This document shows positions 45,357 to 56,216 of a DNA stretch of 64,000 bases, in pieces. Location: NCBI RefSeq assembly GCF_029633865.1, contig NC_079213.1:104707502-104771501 (forward strand), given 5' to 3'. This stretch comes from Lampris incognitus (taxonomy: Eukaryota > Chordata > Actinopteri > Lampriformes > Lampridae). Within the stretch, counting starts at the first letter, position 1, and every line of letters starts with the position of its first letter. The notes under the pieces were generated by a model. The model saw nothing but the letters and a program-made list of their open reading frames with translations. It made no database searches and was not told the DNA's origin. The translations under genes and the position numbers were made by a program.

Positions 45357-48264
45357 CTCCTCTTCTGAGGGAGTAGCTTTACCGTCCTCTTCTGAGGGAG
45401 TAGCTTTACCTTCCTCTTCTGAGAGAGTAGCTTTACCTTCCTGTTCTGAGAGAGTAGCTTTACCTTCCTGTTCTGAGAGAGTAACTTTACCTTCCTCTTC
45501 TGAGAGAGTAGCTTTACCTTCCTCTTCTGAGGGAGTAGCTTTACCTTCCTCTTCTGAGGGAGTAGCTTTACCTTCCTCTTCTGAGAGTGTAGCTTTACCG
45601 TCCTCTTCTGAGGGAGTAGCTTTACCGTCCTCTTCTGAGAGTGTAGCTTTACCTTCCTCTTCTGAGGGAGTAACTTTACCGTCCTCTTCTGAGAGTGTAG
45701 CTTTACCTTCCTCTTCTGAGGGAGTAGCTTTACCGTCCTCTTCTGAGAGTGTAGCTTTACCTTCCTCTTCTGAGAGTGTAGCTTTACCGTCCTCTTCTGA
45801 GAGAGTAGCTTTACCGTCGTCTTCTGAGAGAGTAGCTTCAACGTCCTCTTCTGAGAGAGTAGCTTTACCTTCCTCTTCTGAGAGTGTAGCTTTACCTTCC
45901 TCTTCTGAGAGTGTAGCTTTACCGTCCTCTTCTGAGAGAGTAGCTTTACCTTCCTCTTCTGAGGGAGTAGCTTTACCGTCCTCTTCTGAGGGAGTAGCTT
46001 TACCGTCCTCTTCTGAGAGTGTAGCTTTACCTTCCTCTTCTGAGAGTGTATCTTCACCTTCCTCTTCTGAGGGAGTAGCTTTACCGTCCTCTTCTGAGAG
46101 TGTAGCTTTACTTTCCTCTTCTGAGAGTGTAGCTTTACCTTCCTGTTCTGAGAGTGTAGCTTTACCGTCCTCTTCTGAGTGTGTAGCTTTACCGTCCTCT
46201 TCTGAGGGAGTAGCTTTACCGTCCTCTTCTGAGAGAGTAGCTTTACCTTCCTCTTCTGAGAGAGTAGTTTCACTGTCCTCTTCTGAGGGAGTAGCTTTAC
46301 CTTCCTCTTCTGAGAGTGTAGCTTCACCGTCCTCTTCTGAGAAGTGTAGCTTTACCGTCGTCTTCTGAGAGAGTAGCTTCAACGTCCTCTTCTGAGAGAG
46401 TAGCTTTACCTTCCTCTTCTGAGAGTGTAGCTTTACCTTCCTCTTCTGAGAGTGTAGCTTTACCGTCCTCTTCTGAGAGAGTAGCTTTACCGTCCTCTTC
46501 TGAGAGTGTAGCTTTACCGTCCTCTTCTGAGAGAGTAGCTTTGACGTCCTCTTCTGAGAGTGTAGCTTTACCTTCCTCTTCTGAGAGTGTAGCTTTACCG
46601 TCCTCTTCTGAGGGAGTAGCTTTACCGTCCTGTTCTGAGAGTGTAGCTTTACCTTCCTCTTCTGAGAGTGTCGCTTTACCGTCCTCTTCTGAGAGTGTAG
46701 CTTTACCATCCTCTTCTGAGAGAGTAGCTTCACCCATCTTCTGAGAGTGTAGCTTTACCGTCCTCTTCTGAGGGAGTAGCTTTACCGTCCTCTTCTGAGG
46801 GAGTAGCTTTACCTTCCTCTTCTGAGAGTGTAGCTTCACCGTCGTCTTCTGAGAGAGTAGCTTTACCGTCGTCTTCTGAGAGAGTAGCTTGACCGTCCTC
46901 TTCTGAGAGAGTAGCTTTACCTTCCTCTTCTGAGAGTGTAGCTTTACCTTCCTCTTCTGAGAGAGTAGCTGTACCGTCCTCTTCTGAGAGTGTAGCTTTA
47001 CTGTCCTCTTCTGAGAGAGTAGCTTCACCGTCCTCTTCTGAGAGAGTAGCTTTACCGTCCTCTTCTGAGAGAGTAGCTTTACCGTCCTCTTCTGAGAGTG
47101 TAGCTTCACCGTCCTCTTCTGAGAGAGTAGCTTTACCGTCCTCTTCTGAGAGTATAGCTTTACCTTCCTCTTCTGAGAGTGTAGCTTCACCGTCCTCTTC
47201 TGAGAGTGTAGCTTTACCTTCCTCTTCTGAGAGTATAGCTTTACCGTCCTCTTCTGAGAGAGTAGCTTTACCTTCCTCTTCTGAGAGTGTAGCTTTACCG
47301 TCCTCTTCTGAGAGTGTAGCTTTACCTTCCTCTTCTGAGAGTGTAGCTTTACCCATCTTCTGAGAGTGTAGCTTTACCGTCCTCTTCTGAGGGAGTAGCT
47401 TTACCGTCCTCTTCTGAGAGAGTAGCTTTACCTTCCTCTTCTGAGAGTGTAGCTTCACCGTCCTCTTCTGAGAGTGTAGCTTTACCTTCCTCTTCTGAGA
47501 GTGTAGCTCTACCTTCCTCTTCTGAGAGTGTAGCTTTACCTTCCTCTTCTGAGAGTGTAGCTCTACCTTCCTCTTCTGAGAGTGTAGCTCTACCTTTCCT
47601 CTTCTGAGAGTGTAGCTCTACCTTCCTCTTCTGAGAGTGTAGCTTTACCGTCCTCTTCTGAGAGTGTAGCTTTACCTTCCTCTTCTGAGAGTGTAGCTTT
47701 ACCCATCTTCTGAGAGTGTAGCTTTACCGTCCTCTTCTGAGGGAGTAGCTTTACCGTCCTCTTCTGAGAGAGTAGCTTTACCTTCCTCTTCTGAGAGTGT
47801 AGCTTCACCGTCCTCTTCTGAGAGTGTAGCTTTACCTTCCTCTTCTGAGAGTGTAGCTCTACCTTCCTCTTCTGAGAGTGTAGCTTTACCTTCCTCTTCT
47901 GAGAGTGTAGCTTTAACTTCCTCTTCTGAGAGTGTAGCTTTACCTTCCTCTTCTGAGAGTGTAGCTTTACCGTCCTCTTCTGAGAGACTAGCTTTACCTT
48001 CCTCTTCTGAGAGTGTAGCTTTACCGTCCTCTTCTGAGAGAGTAGCTTTACCATCCTCTTCTGAGGGAGTAGCTTTACCTTCCTCTTCTGAGAGAGTAGC
48101 TTTACCTTCCTCTTCTGAGAGAGTAGCTTTACCGTCCTCTTATGAGAGAGTAGCTTTACCTTCCTCTTCTGAGAGAGTAGCTTTACCGTCCTCTTATGAG
48201 AGAGTAGCTTTACCGTCCTCTTCTGAGAGAGTAGCTTTACCTTCCTCTTCTGAGAGAGTAGCTA
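45357..48264. repeat. Large 27-bp minisatellite, about 107 units
   Basis: Unit (plus strand) TCCTCTTCTGAGAGTGTAGC plus TTTACCG or TTTACCT, 27 bp, repeated over 2.9 kb. Most units differ only at a few sites (GAGAGT/GAGAGA/GAGGGA, ACCG/ACCT). The 27-bp length is three times nine, so the minus strand stays open for long runs: one frame reads (KATLSEEDG)n or (KATLSEEEG)n, another reads (SQKRTVKLH)n. A few irregular units (CCCATCTTCTGAG near 46735, 47352 and 47701; AGAAGTGTAGC near 46342) shift the frame. Block duplications are visible. No start-to-stop gene could be established. Confidence 0.97.
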
Positions 48265-48346
48265 GCCAGTATGCGAACTATGCCATGGCTTTCTGTGACT
48301 TTTGTTACAAAGAAACAGTCATAGGTCAAACATTCAGGCCTACCTG

Positions 48347-48620
48347 CTACATGTCAGCTGTGTTACCCCCATCTGCAGCTTCTTCTGTCGGCTTGTCCTG
48401 CGGTGTCACCCCGGGCGACAGCGGGGTTGTACTGACAGCACACCCAGCAGGTGTAGCATCGGTGGTCGTCAAGCTAACATCTGCGGTAGAAGACGTCTCT
48501 GGCTCTGGTTGTTCTTCAGAGTCCATAGGCTTAAGCTTTTCTTTTGGTTTGTGTTTTTGGTCAAACCAACATTTGCGAGTAAGCTTCCTCGTTTTCTTTT
48601 CGACATATAGTATGCTGGCT
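48347..48620 (-). CDS. Unassigned open frame next to the minisatellite
   Basis: A minus-strand frame upstream of the repeat array: VEKKTRKLTRKCWFDQKHKP, then MDSEEQPEPETSSTADVSLT, ending AADGGNTADM and TAG. The composition (basic then acidic/Pro/Thr-rich) looks coding-like, and a TTTTTTGTAG acceptor-like sequence lies just upstream. It does not run in frame into the KATLSEEDG repeats because of its stop. I do not recognise a family; it may be a transposon relic or chance. Confidence 0.2.
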
Positions 48621-48636
48621 ACAAAAAAGAGAAATG

Positions 48637-49062
48637 ATTGGGCGTCCGGGTAGAGGTCTATTCCGTTGCCTACCAACACGAAGATCGTCGGTTCGAATCC
48701 ACGCGTTACCTCCGGCTTGGTCGGGCGTCCCTACAGATACAATTGGCCGTGTCTGTGGGTGGGAAGCCGGATGTGGGTATGTGTTCTGGTCGCTGCACTA
48801 GCGCCTCCTCTGGTCGGTCGGGGCGCCTGTTCGGGGGCGGGGGGATAGCGTGATCCTCCCACGCGCTACGTCCCCCTGGTGAAACTCCTCACTGTCAGGT
48901 GAAAAGAAGCAGCTGGCGACTCCACATGTATCGGAGGAGGCATGTGGTAGTCTGCAGCCCTCCCTGGATCGGAAGAGGGTGTGGAGCAGCGACCGGGACG
49001 GCTCGAAAGTGTGGGGTAATTGGCCAGATACAATTGTGGAGAAAAAGGGAGAAGGGAGAACC
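48637..49062 (+). mobile_element. SINE family D, full-length
   Basis: Head GGGCGTCCGGGTAGAGGTC, B box GGTTCGAATCCACG, body as in the other copies, ending in a C run and A-rich tail (49055-49080). 49081-49784 after it is unassigned. Confidence 0.9.
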
Positions 49063-49784
49063 CCCCCCCCCCAAAAAAAGATGAATATGGCGATTCGGCG
49101 CGCAGACTGAGTGGGACTAAGAAAGTTTGGGGTTATTTTTTCTTTTCTGATCTTTGACTTAAAGTGAGTTATTGCGCCGCCACGCGTCTATGGTCATGGC
49201 AAGAATAGAATGCATGCCTGTATCTATTAACGTAAATTAGTGATGAATCACCCTCATGCATGAATTATACACCAATAATAGTCTAATTTTACGCATGATC
49301 TAAGATGATGAAGATACAGAAAAATAGAAATGCATGGCAAAAATAGCATATTGTTAATATTTTAGACACCCCCCCCCCATCATAATTTCAGGGGAGCTCA
49401 TGTTTTATTAAGAGGAGCCAGGCTCCCCCCGGCTGCCCTGTATTTCGCACCCTGTAGCCAGCTGTATTGTACCACAGAAATACTCTGTAAGAGTGAGTCA
49501 ATATGGGCGCACTTGTTCAAGGGCGGCAGAGAGCTAATGCTGGCCTTCATCGTGATTAAAAGCTATTAGCTTTGTGAGAGGGGATGAGATAAATGATCCC
49601 ATGCTGCTTAATGGCCATAACACAAGAGAACATAGCTTCTCCAAACTAACGGGTCGTTATTAATGATTATGCATGACATTAGTGCACGTGCATATGTGAA
49701 TTGTGAATTAATTCTTTAAAATTAATTAAAATTAATTCAACGTTTAAAAAAAACAAACGATAACAAAGCTGCTGTAAGAGTTTT

Positions 49785-50110
49785 GGGTTTGTGTTGACTT
49801 TGCGCACCCTTGTGGACACACGTGGTAGTGCTTTACAGAAGAATGACTTCATTTTGCGTAACACCTGCCTCTTGTTGCAAGGATCTCAATTTGTCTCGAG
49901 GAGGAGGAGAGTGACAGCTGTACCAGTGTTCCGCCTGTAAGGCCACGAGGTTGCGTATCTCTGCCTGTAGCTACGTATCCCATCTGCGTGCCGGAAATGG
50001 TTCTGCCAGATCCCGTCGGGAATCTGACCGGGAAACAAGCATTTGAAATTATTATATAGCAATAGCTCATCTTCTCACTGATGGTCTCATTTACATATGT
50101 CGCTCATATA
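49785..50110 (+). repeat. Unnamed dispersed repeat, copy 1
   Basis: Collinear similarity with 60865-61170: GCGCACCCTTGTGGACA, GGTAGTG, AATCTGACC, ACAAGCATTTGAA, ATCTTCTCACTGATGGTCTC and TTATGTCG/ATATGTCG words in the same order. No tRNA box, TIR or coding region recognised, so the class is unknown. Confidence 0.65.
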
Positions 50111-50230
50111 GAATAGGACACCTAACTTTCAGTAATTGTGATAAGAAGTTTTGTATTTGTATTATTTGTTATGCGCTTTGAGTTTTAACTAGAGAAGCGT
50201 TATATAAAATGCAACTTCATTGATTGATTG

Positions 50231-50231
<1 letters not shown>

Positions 50232-50308
<77 letters not shown>
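50232..50308. repeat. (GT)n microsatellite
   Basis: A 77-bp run ending 15 bp before the zfyve9 candidate ATG, unusually close to coding sequence. The open frame upstream of the ATG is only this repeat. Confidence 0.97.
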
Positions 50309-50322
50309 TAGCACCTTGGAGC

Positions 50323-51297
50323 ATGACTGTGCTTGTCTGTGAAGTGGAAAAGGCATTCCTAAGCCTCGGTGTTTTTAACGACCCCATTACACTCCCCACT
50401 TTACAAACAGACGAAGGGGACGCTCCATCGCTGATGGAAACCAAGCACCATTGGCTGAACAGACCCTGTCTCCTGGTGCTCAAAGATGGGGATGTAACTA
50501 AACCTGTGCTAGGTTGCAGCCAAATCCGACCGGAGTCCCCAACCAAAGCCCCATCGGATGGAAAAGTGCCCAGTTCTGAGGATGCTGTGGACCACCAGAA
50601 ACCTTCTGAGCATGCTCAGTCCTGGCAAGCTGTCCAAAAGAGCTCAGCATCCCAGCTGGAGAGCCAGTCTGACAAGCTGCTTAAACAGCTGGAGGAGGGA
50701 ACCTGCACTGTGACCACCATCTCCGCATGGGGGGAGAGGTGTTTTGGGGAGGCCTCCAGCCCTTTGGTGCTGAGTCCCACAGAGGCCACCTGGCCAGAGG
50801 AGGAGCACGAGGAGGAGGTGGAGGAAAGGAGACCCCGGCTCCTCCCGTCAAAGGAGGACTCGGTCGTTGAGGAGAAGGAACGTGAAGAGAGCCACCTGGA
50901 GCAACAGGAGCACTGCTATGCCAACGGACCTTCCCCGGCACCGTCCACTCTCACGTCGGGGGAGCCATGCAGCACCGCAACGTCTGATGAACTCCAGAGC
51001 CGGGCTAAACTCCGCCACCACCACCACCACCACGCCCCTGGCCTTAACGGACACCAGAAGACGGCCCACGCTGCCGGCGTGATGGGCGACGGTGTGATGG
51101 GCGACATCTCACCCTCCGTGGACCCCGACAACGAGAAGCTGCCGGCACCCGCTGGTATCTTGTCCAAGGAACGAGGCGTCGTTCTGGGCGAGGTGGCTCC
51201 GGTCTGGGTCCCCGACGCACAGGCTCAGGTCTGTATGAAGTGCGAGGTCAAGTTCACCTTCACCAAGAGGAGACACCACTGCCGTGCGTGTGGGAAG
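50323..51297 (+). CDS. zfyve9: Zinc finger FYVE domain protein 9 (SARA), large exon with first half of FYVE
   Basis: A 325-codon exon. SARA is an early-endosome scaffold whose FYVE finger binds PI3P and which presents Smad2/3 to the TGF-beta receptor. Diagnostic matches are [17 protein letters not shown] (human [17 protein letters not shown]), [15 protein letters not shown] and [20 protein letters not shown]. The FYVE signatures WxxD (WVPD) and RRHHCRACG are intact. A six-His run sits near residue 230. The start is uncertain: ATG 50323 (A at -3) is the first in frame after the microsatellite, and neither the conserved vertebrate SARA N-terminus nor a convincing acceptor is visible upstream. 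So the protein is either N-terminally short or begins in an unrecognised exon. The GTGAGG donor is in phase 0. The 418-bp intron after it ends in a (GT)n (51645-51707). Confidence 0.9.
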
Positions 51298-51644
51298 GTG
51301 AGGGAAGTGATCAAAACGTGGTTTACATGGCGCGTCTCACACTATGTCAACGCTCGAAAGTGAAATGAGAAAACGTAGGCGAGATAAAAGAGGGAATCAA
51401 AGTGATACAGCAAAAAGGATGACGGATGAAGGGGAGGGAATGAATAGAAAACGAAATTAACAAAGGTAACAGTAAATACATAGATAAAGTGAAGACAAGA
51501 AACTAAAACCTCAATAAAAGAGGAAGAACATAGAATAAAAAGTCGTTTGTTTTGTACTTTAAAAAACGTGAAAAGTAGTCAGTTTTTAATTGGGAGATAC
51601 TTAACCGATCATTGATTTGTGAAACTCAATGTGTGTCACCGACT

Positions 51645-51651
51645 CTGTGTG

Positions 51652-51707
<56 letters not shown>
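51645..51707. repeat. (GT)n microsatellite at a splice acceptor
   Basis: Ends 8 bp before the acceptor AG of the next zfyve9 exon, so GT repeats occupy the place of the polypyrimidine tract. Length variation here could affect splicing. Confidence 0.95.
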
Positions 51708-51715
51708 TCGCCCAG

Positions 51716-51815
51716 ATTTTCTGTGCGGTTTGCTCCAACCTGAAGTTCAGACTCTCACACCTGGACGGCAAAGAGGGGCGGGTTTGCGCTCCGTGTCACT
51801 CAGCACTGGTGAAAA
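51716..51815 (+). CDS. zfyve9: Zinc finger FYVE domain protein 9 (SARA), second half of FYVE
   Basis: Encodes IFCAVCSNLKFRLSHLDGKE then GRVCAPCHSALVK, completing the eight-cysteine FYVE finger (CMKC, CRAC, CAVC, CAPC) with the RVC motif. Acceptor CGCCCAG, donor AAAA|GTGAGC in phase 1. In human SARA the FYVE finger is followed by about 55 residues holding the Smad-binding domain. Here the next exon begins after an intron of only 107 bp and that segment is absent. Confidence 0.92.
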
Positions 51816-51922
51816 GTGAGCGTCATCAAATCGTTTTATACTGGCAAAAAAACAAAACAGCAACCGAGTCAAAGGTCATTGAGATTATTTGTCACTGAAA
51901 CTCACACATGATGTCCACCCAG

Positions 51923-52125
51923 GGACACCCCCCAGGGGAAAGAGGAGGGTGTGGTTCGCCGATGAGATCCTGAAAAACAAGCTGTCCGGGTCTGCTCCCA
52001 CCACACCGGCCCGAGGGCCGGCCTTCTCCCCTCCGATGAGGAGGTCGCCGGAAGTTCCCATCAGGGGTCCTGCCAGCTCCCCTCAGCTCAGGAGACCCCT
52101 CAGGCCGCAGGAAACGACTATCAAT
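51923..52125 (+). CDS. zfyve9: Zinc finger FYVE domain protein 9 (SARA), RRVWFAD exon
   Basis: Encodes (R)TPPRGKRRVWFADEILKNKL followed by a Pro/Ser/Arg-rich tail with two similar units (PARGPAFSPPMRRSP and PIRGPASSPQLRRPL). KRRVWFADEIL aligns with human QRRVWFADGIL. Acceptor CACCCAG; donor AAT|GTGGGT in phase 0. The following 6.3-kb intron (52126-58463) holds a hAT-like miniature element, a retrovirus fossil and a tRNA-like repeat. Confidence 0.9.
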
Positions 52126-52628
52126 GTGGGTTTGTACTAAACCGAACGAGCATGATGCATTATGGGAACTTTGTACTTTCGTTTCAGAAGTCAAAGTTCT
52201 TGTCACAGAGAATGACTCGTAAAAGACTTGTACTGGTTTCTGTGAGAAAAAGAAATGTAACTGTGCCCATCACTACTGACAAAACATTGGTCCAATTTGC
52301 CCCTAGGACAAATTGGATGTGGTTTGCAACAAGGAGGTGTGAAATTAAAGCTGAAACCCTGAAAACTATCCCCATTAATAAATAGTTACATGTTATCCAT
52401 CTGGGTAGTGAAGTGAGGTTACATAATACTAGCCGTGGTTGGAGGCCCGCTCCATATAACACTGTTGAGATGTTTGACCGGGTAGGACAGACTCTGGTGC
52501 AGTGGGAAACACATTCCTACTCAAACAGGAAAAAAGACTGAAAGGTGATGCCGATGTGTCCATGACAACCAATATGACTGTACGACAGTGCTCCCATATA
52601 GTGTGATGTAGTTTGCAATACATTAGAC

Positions 52629-52833
52629 CAGGGGTGGCTAACCGTGTGCCATGGAGAGCCATGGGTATGCAGGTTTTCATTCCAGCCGGACTCCAAACCA
52701 GGTGGTTTCACTGGCACATTCTTCCTCTTTGGCTGAAAGGTTGCTGATCAGTGAATTCACCTGGTGTGGAGTCCGGCTGGAATGAAAACCTGCATACCCA
52801 TGGCTCTCCATGGCACACGGTTAGCCAGCGCTG
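52629..52833. mobile_element. Miniature hAT-like element with long inverted repeats
   Basis: 205 bp, with arms of about 74 bp (CAGGGGTGGCTAACCGTGTG... and ...CACACGGTTAGCCAGCGCTG) that are nearly perfect complements. Flanking 8-bp duplication with one mismatch: CATTAGAC (52621-52628) and CATTACAC (52834-52841). No coding capacity. Confidence 0.9.
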
Positions 52834-53164
52834 CATTACACTGTCTGTGTTAGCTTTGGTCCCAGCATCCATTTTTACAAGGGTGGGAACTATTTATTGC
52901 TGAGCTGACGACACACCAGCCACAATGGCTGCTACACCTGGTTTGGAGGGACGGATCAGGGAAAGCTTGTATTTCAGCTTCAAAGTCAGATTTTTTTCTT
53001 TTAAGTCCCGTAAAACGGCATTTAGATAACGGTGGACTTCTGCGATTTGACATACATCCAAATGACACAGAACAGTTAGGTGGGATTTTGTGAGGGGAGG
53101 GACTTTGATTTGAGTCACAGCCAATCACCACCGGGTATTTTTTGACGAATGTGGACATCGATAT

Positions 53165-53739
53165 TGTGGGAGGGTTTCTTCTTGGCACACTGTTCAAAGT
53201 CAGTCACTCAATGTCCAGTGCAATTACTCAATATCCAACGCCTTCAAGTCTGATGTAAGTAGGTTTATTATATTAGCACAGAAAAGGTACATCAACAAAC
53301 CGAGCTGGTCCCGGGAGCAACTGAAGCAACCTGTCCAAAGCACAGTCTTTCATACTGTAATGTCACCCCGCCAATTGTGGAGCTTAACCTTAGACCACAC
53401 CTTTGACTCTAGATCACATCCCACTATACATCATTATTTTCTCATCAAGACATGGTTTTGGTTTCCAGAATCTAATGGTGTCTCATTCTTTTTAGGCAAT
53501 GTGGCCTAATGTGGCCTGTTACACAGACTGCCATCTAGTGGCATTGACAGTATACAACAATTTTAATTCTGCTATGTTTACACCATTATTTCCACGGTTC
53601 TTACACATCTAATCAAAAAATAACCGATTGCCTGCAATAGTTACCATTATAAGCCAACATTTGATTCTTGGTTGATAAAAATTCATTAGATAAAAATGAA
53701 CATATTGATTCTTAACATCAAGTCAAATTATTTTCCGCA
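53165..53739 (-). repeat. 3' LTR of the retrovirus fossil
   Basis: 575 bp, TG...CA bounded. Matches 56346-57770 apart from the nested insertions there. Shared words include CATCAACAAACCGAGCTGG, CACACCTTTGACTCTAGATC and TTTCCACGGTTCTTACACAT. Confidence 0.88.
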
Positions 53740-54789
53740 TTTCCCTCCTTTGTGACTTTAAAGTCACACCAGGGTTAGCGTACCTAAACGGTTATAATGA
53801 AAACAAATTGCATATAAAATTCCAACCTGGAAAGTTGATAATACCAGAATCACTTTAATAAACTCAGTGTAGGTGGAGGCGAAAAACCTAGTTCACCTGT
53901 CTCACAAAGAGAAACAAGTATTTCCGAGACTGAGGTTATTGTTTTTACTAGGAAAATTCCCCCACAGTCCCCTATTACCAACCTTCCATGCGTAGGGCGA
54001 CCACATTAAAGTCTACAACTGGACAAACTTTCATTCTGTTTCATCGTTGTACTCTTAATGATTGGTACACTATGAATACAAACTCACAGTGAGGTGAAAA
54101 TACTTGTGCTTCTGTTCCATAAAAATGCTAAATGCTGTTTTTATATCATAAATGACCGAGCAAGCTGAAATCAAATTTAAAATTACATTTAAATCAAAGT
54201 TACATCAAAGTACACATTTCCTATGGGACCAGTCACGGTAAACAATGTTAGTACAATGAGAATATAATACTTCTGCATGACAGCTGTGACGATCTTCTGC
54301 ACTTCAACCCAGATGCTTTATGCATCATTGAAGGCTGTCACTGTGGAGAGGTTACAAGCATATACGACGCACAGTGACTCAGCTTCCTCTGTCCAGCATG
54401 GAAGGCTCTCCCAACTTCTGCTGCAATTTGGACGGTGTATTTTGCCACACAGTATCGCCAGCTACCTGGACGTTGAGCACTTCAAGCTTTTTCCAAGCAA
54501 CAGTTACAACATTACGACTTTTGAAACCATCAGGATCTATAGCCATCCCCATAGGGTCAGGATATAGTGAAGACTGGAATGCCAACTCTTTCTTCAGTAG
54601 GTGTATTTGGTATGTAGTATAGTAACATTAGGAATAGTGGGCTCAGCAGTACAAATAGTCTTATTTTCCTCAACGACCCATGTTCGAACAGCTATAGCCT
54701 GTTCGAACATGGGTCAAAAATGTGAACAAGTTTGTCTACTTGTTCACGTGAAAATGCTACATATGGGTCTTTCTCCCATCTCCCAAAAT

Positions 54790-55930
54790 CATCAAATGAG
54801 TGCAGCTGGTGCAATGTCAGATAGTGCATGAATCCCTGCCCAGTGTGTATTTTGTCCCGTCATAGCAGTTGTCATTCGTCTGACCATCAATGGGATCACA
54901 CCGCATGAGGCAAACATTAGTACCACTAACAAGATCACCCCTATTTTAGCAAACATTGCTCCCCGCATATCACCGGACCAATCAACATCCCACATGCCAT
55001 GACCAGCATTCTCTTTTAATCCGGCTGCTAATGTTTCAAACTTGGTCATAGCCTTAGTGAATGAGCCGTTGGGAGCATTGTTATTGGGGATAAATGTACA
55101 ACAAGCATCACCAAACATAATGCAAACCCCTCATTTCTCTGCAAGTAGCATGTCTAAAGCCATCCTATTCTACCACGCCATTTGTGATGTGGCATGGGTT
55201 TGCTCCGCTAAGGCTTTCAATGCATCTTTAGTGTAGTTAATAAATTGTTGTTGGTTATAATATAGGTAATTTATCTAATCTACATTTCTATTCGGGGCTA
55301 CAAATAAGAAGAGGGATGCAAAGCCTGCTGCTATCTGATTTTGAGCCTTGTGTTCATCTGGTACACCCCTAGGGATGCCTGTGCCATCTATCCAGACCCT
55401 TGGGTCTTCCTGGTAATCACCTTTGTGCAGATAATTGTTACCTTTAAGTGGGGCAGTATTGGATACTGGCAATATATAAATATTCTGAGACAACATAACA
55501 CGCGCGCAGAGGCCATTCCACACAAGTGGCAGTTTAACTCCGAGTTCATTGTCCCCACACAGCCAGTACATATCAGGGATTGGCTCAGTCTGGTTCATAA
55601 TGTAATGTGGGGCGTCATAGTGTGTCATGCTGAAACCTTTTGCTGTTACCACGCCATATTGCTGAATTATGAACACGTGAGAGCCATTGCCAGTAAAATT
55701 TCCCACTGATTTCTTTCCACGGTTGTGATAGAAGCACTCGAAGCTTGCTGAGGGCCAAATCGGTGGAGACACATTCGGTGCAAAGCCATGCCCACTGAGG
55801 ACATTGGGGCATACATTCCTAATTGTTAATGATATGTTGGTACCTCTGGCTAACATGCAGTCCCATTCGCATAGTGGTTTCTGAGTGAGGGTGTATCCGC
55901 CGTCCCAGTGGCAATGTGTTCTGCTACCAG
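54790..55930 (-). pseudogene. Env-like region of the retrovirus fossil
   Basis: Minus-strand sequence resembling a retroviral envelope: a cysteine- and sequon-rich surface-like portion (about 55275-55930) and a transmembrane-like portion (about 54790-55260) with a hydrophobic membrane segment. Fossil; not functional as it stands. No host gene is implied. Confidence 0.65.
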
Positions 55931-56039
55931 CGGTGGTTGCTAGTTTGGCTTTACACGGCCTTGCTGTGTATGGTAGGGGAACCACCCATAATTGTGGCTG
56001 GGCGGACATACAGCTCATCAACTGATAGTTCTCATCAAC

Positions 56040-56216
56040 TGATAGTTGATGAGAACAAAGGTGCAGAAGACGAAGATCACATCTTAAGAAGCGAAGTTGA
56101 AGAAGGCATCTGAAAAATGACAAAGCACCAGGAGCAGATAATATACCAGCGGAACTAATCAAAAATTAGTATTAATACATAAATCATTCATTCATTCATT
56201 CATTCATTCATTCATT
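56040..56216 (+). mobile_element. LINE reverse-transcriptase scrap and (ATTC)n inside the fossil
   Basis: Plus-strand words LKNDKAPGADNIPAELIK (about 56108-56161), typical of the RT domain of RTE/jockey-type LINEs, followed by an (ATTC)n run (56185-56216). It lies between the env-like region and the 5' LTR, so it is probably a later insertion of a truncated LINE. Confidence 0.65.

Noticed and set aside
45357-48264. CRISPR array
   Set aside because: Direct 27-bp units are contiguous with no unique spacers; it is a minisatellite in a vertebrate genome.
50848-51167. Minus-strand frames opposite the zfyve9 large exon
   Set aside because: Shadows of the coding strand, including Val/Trp runs from the His-codon repeat.
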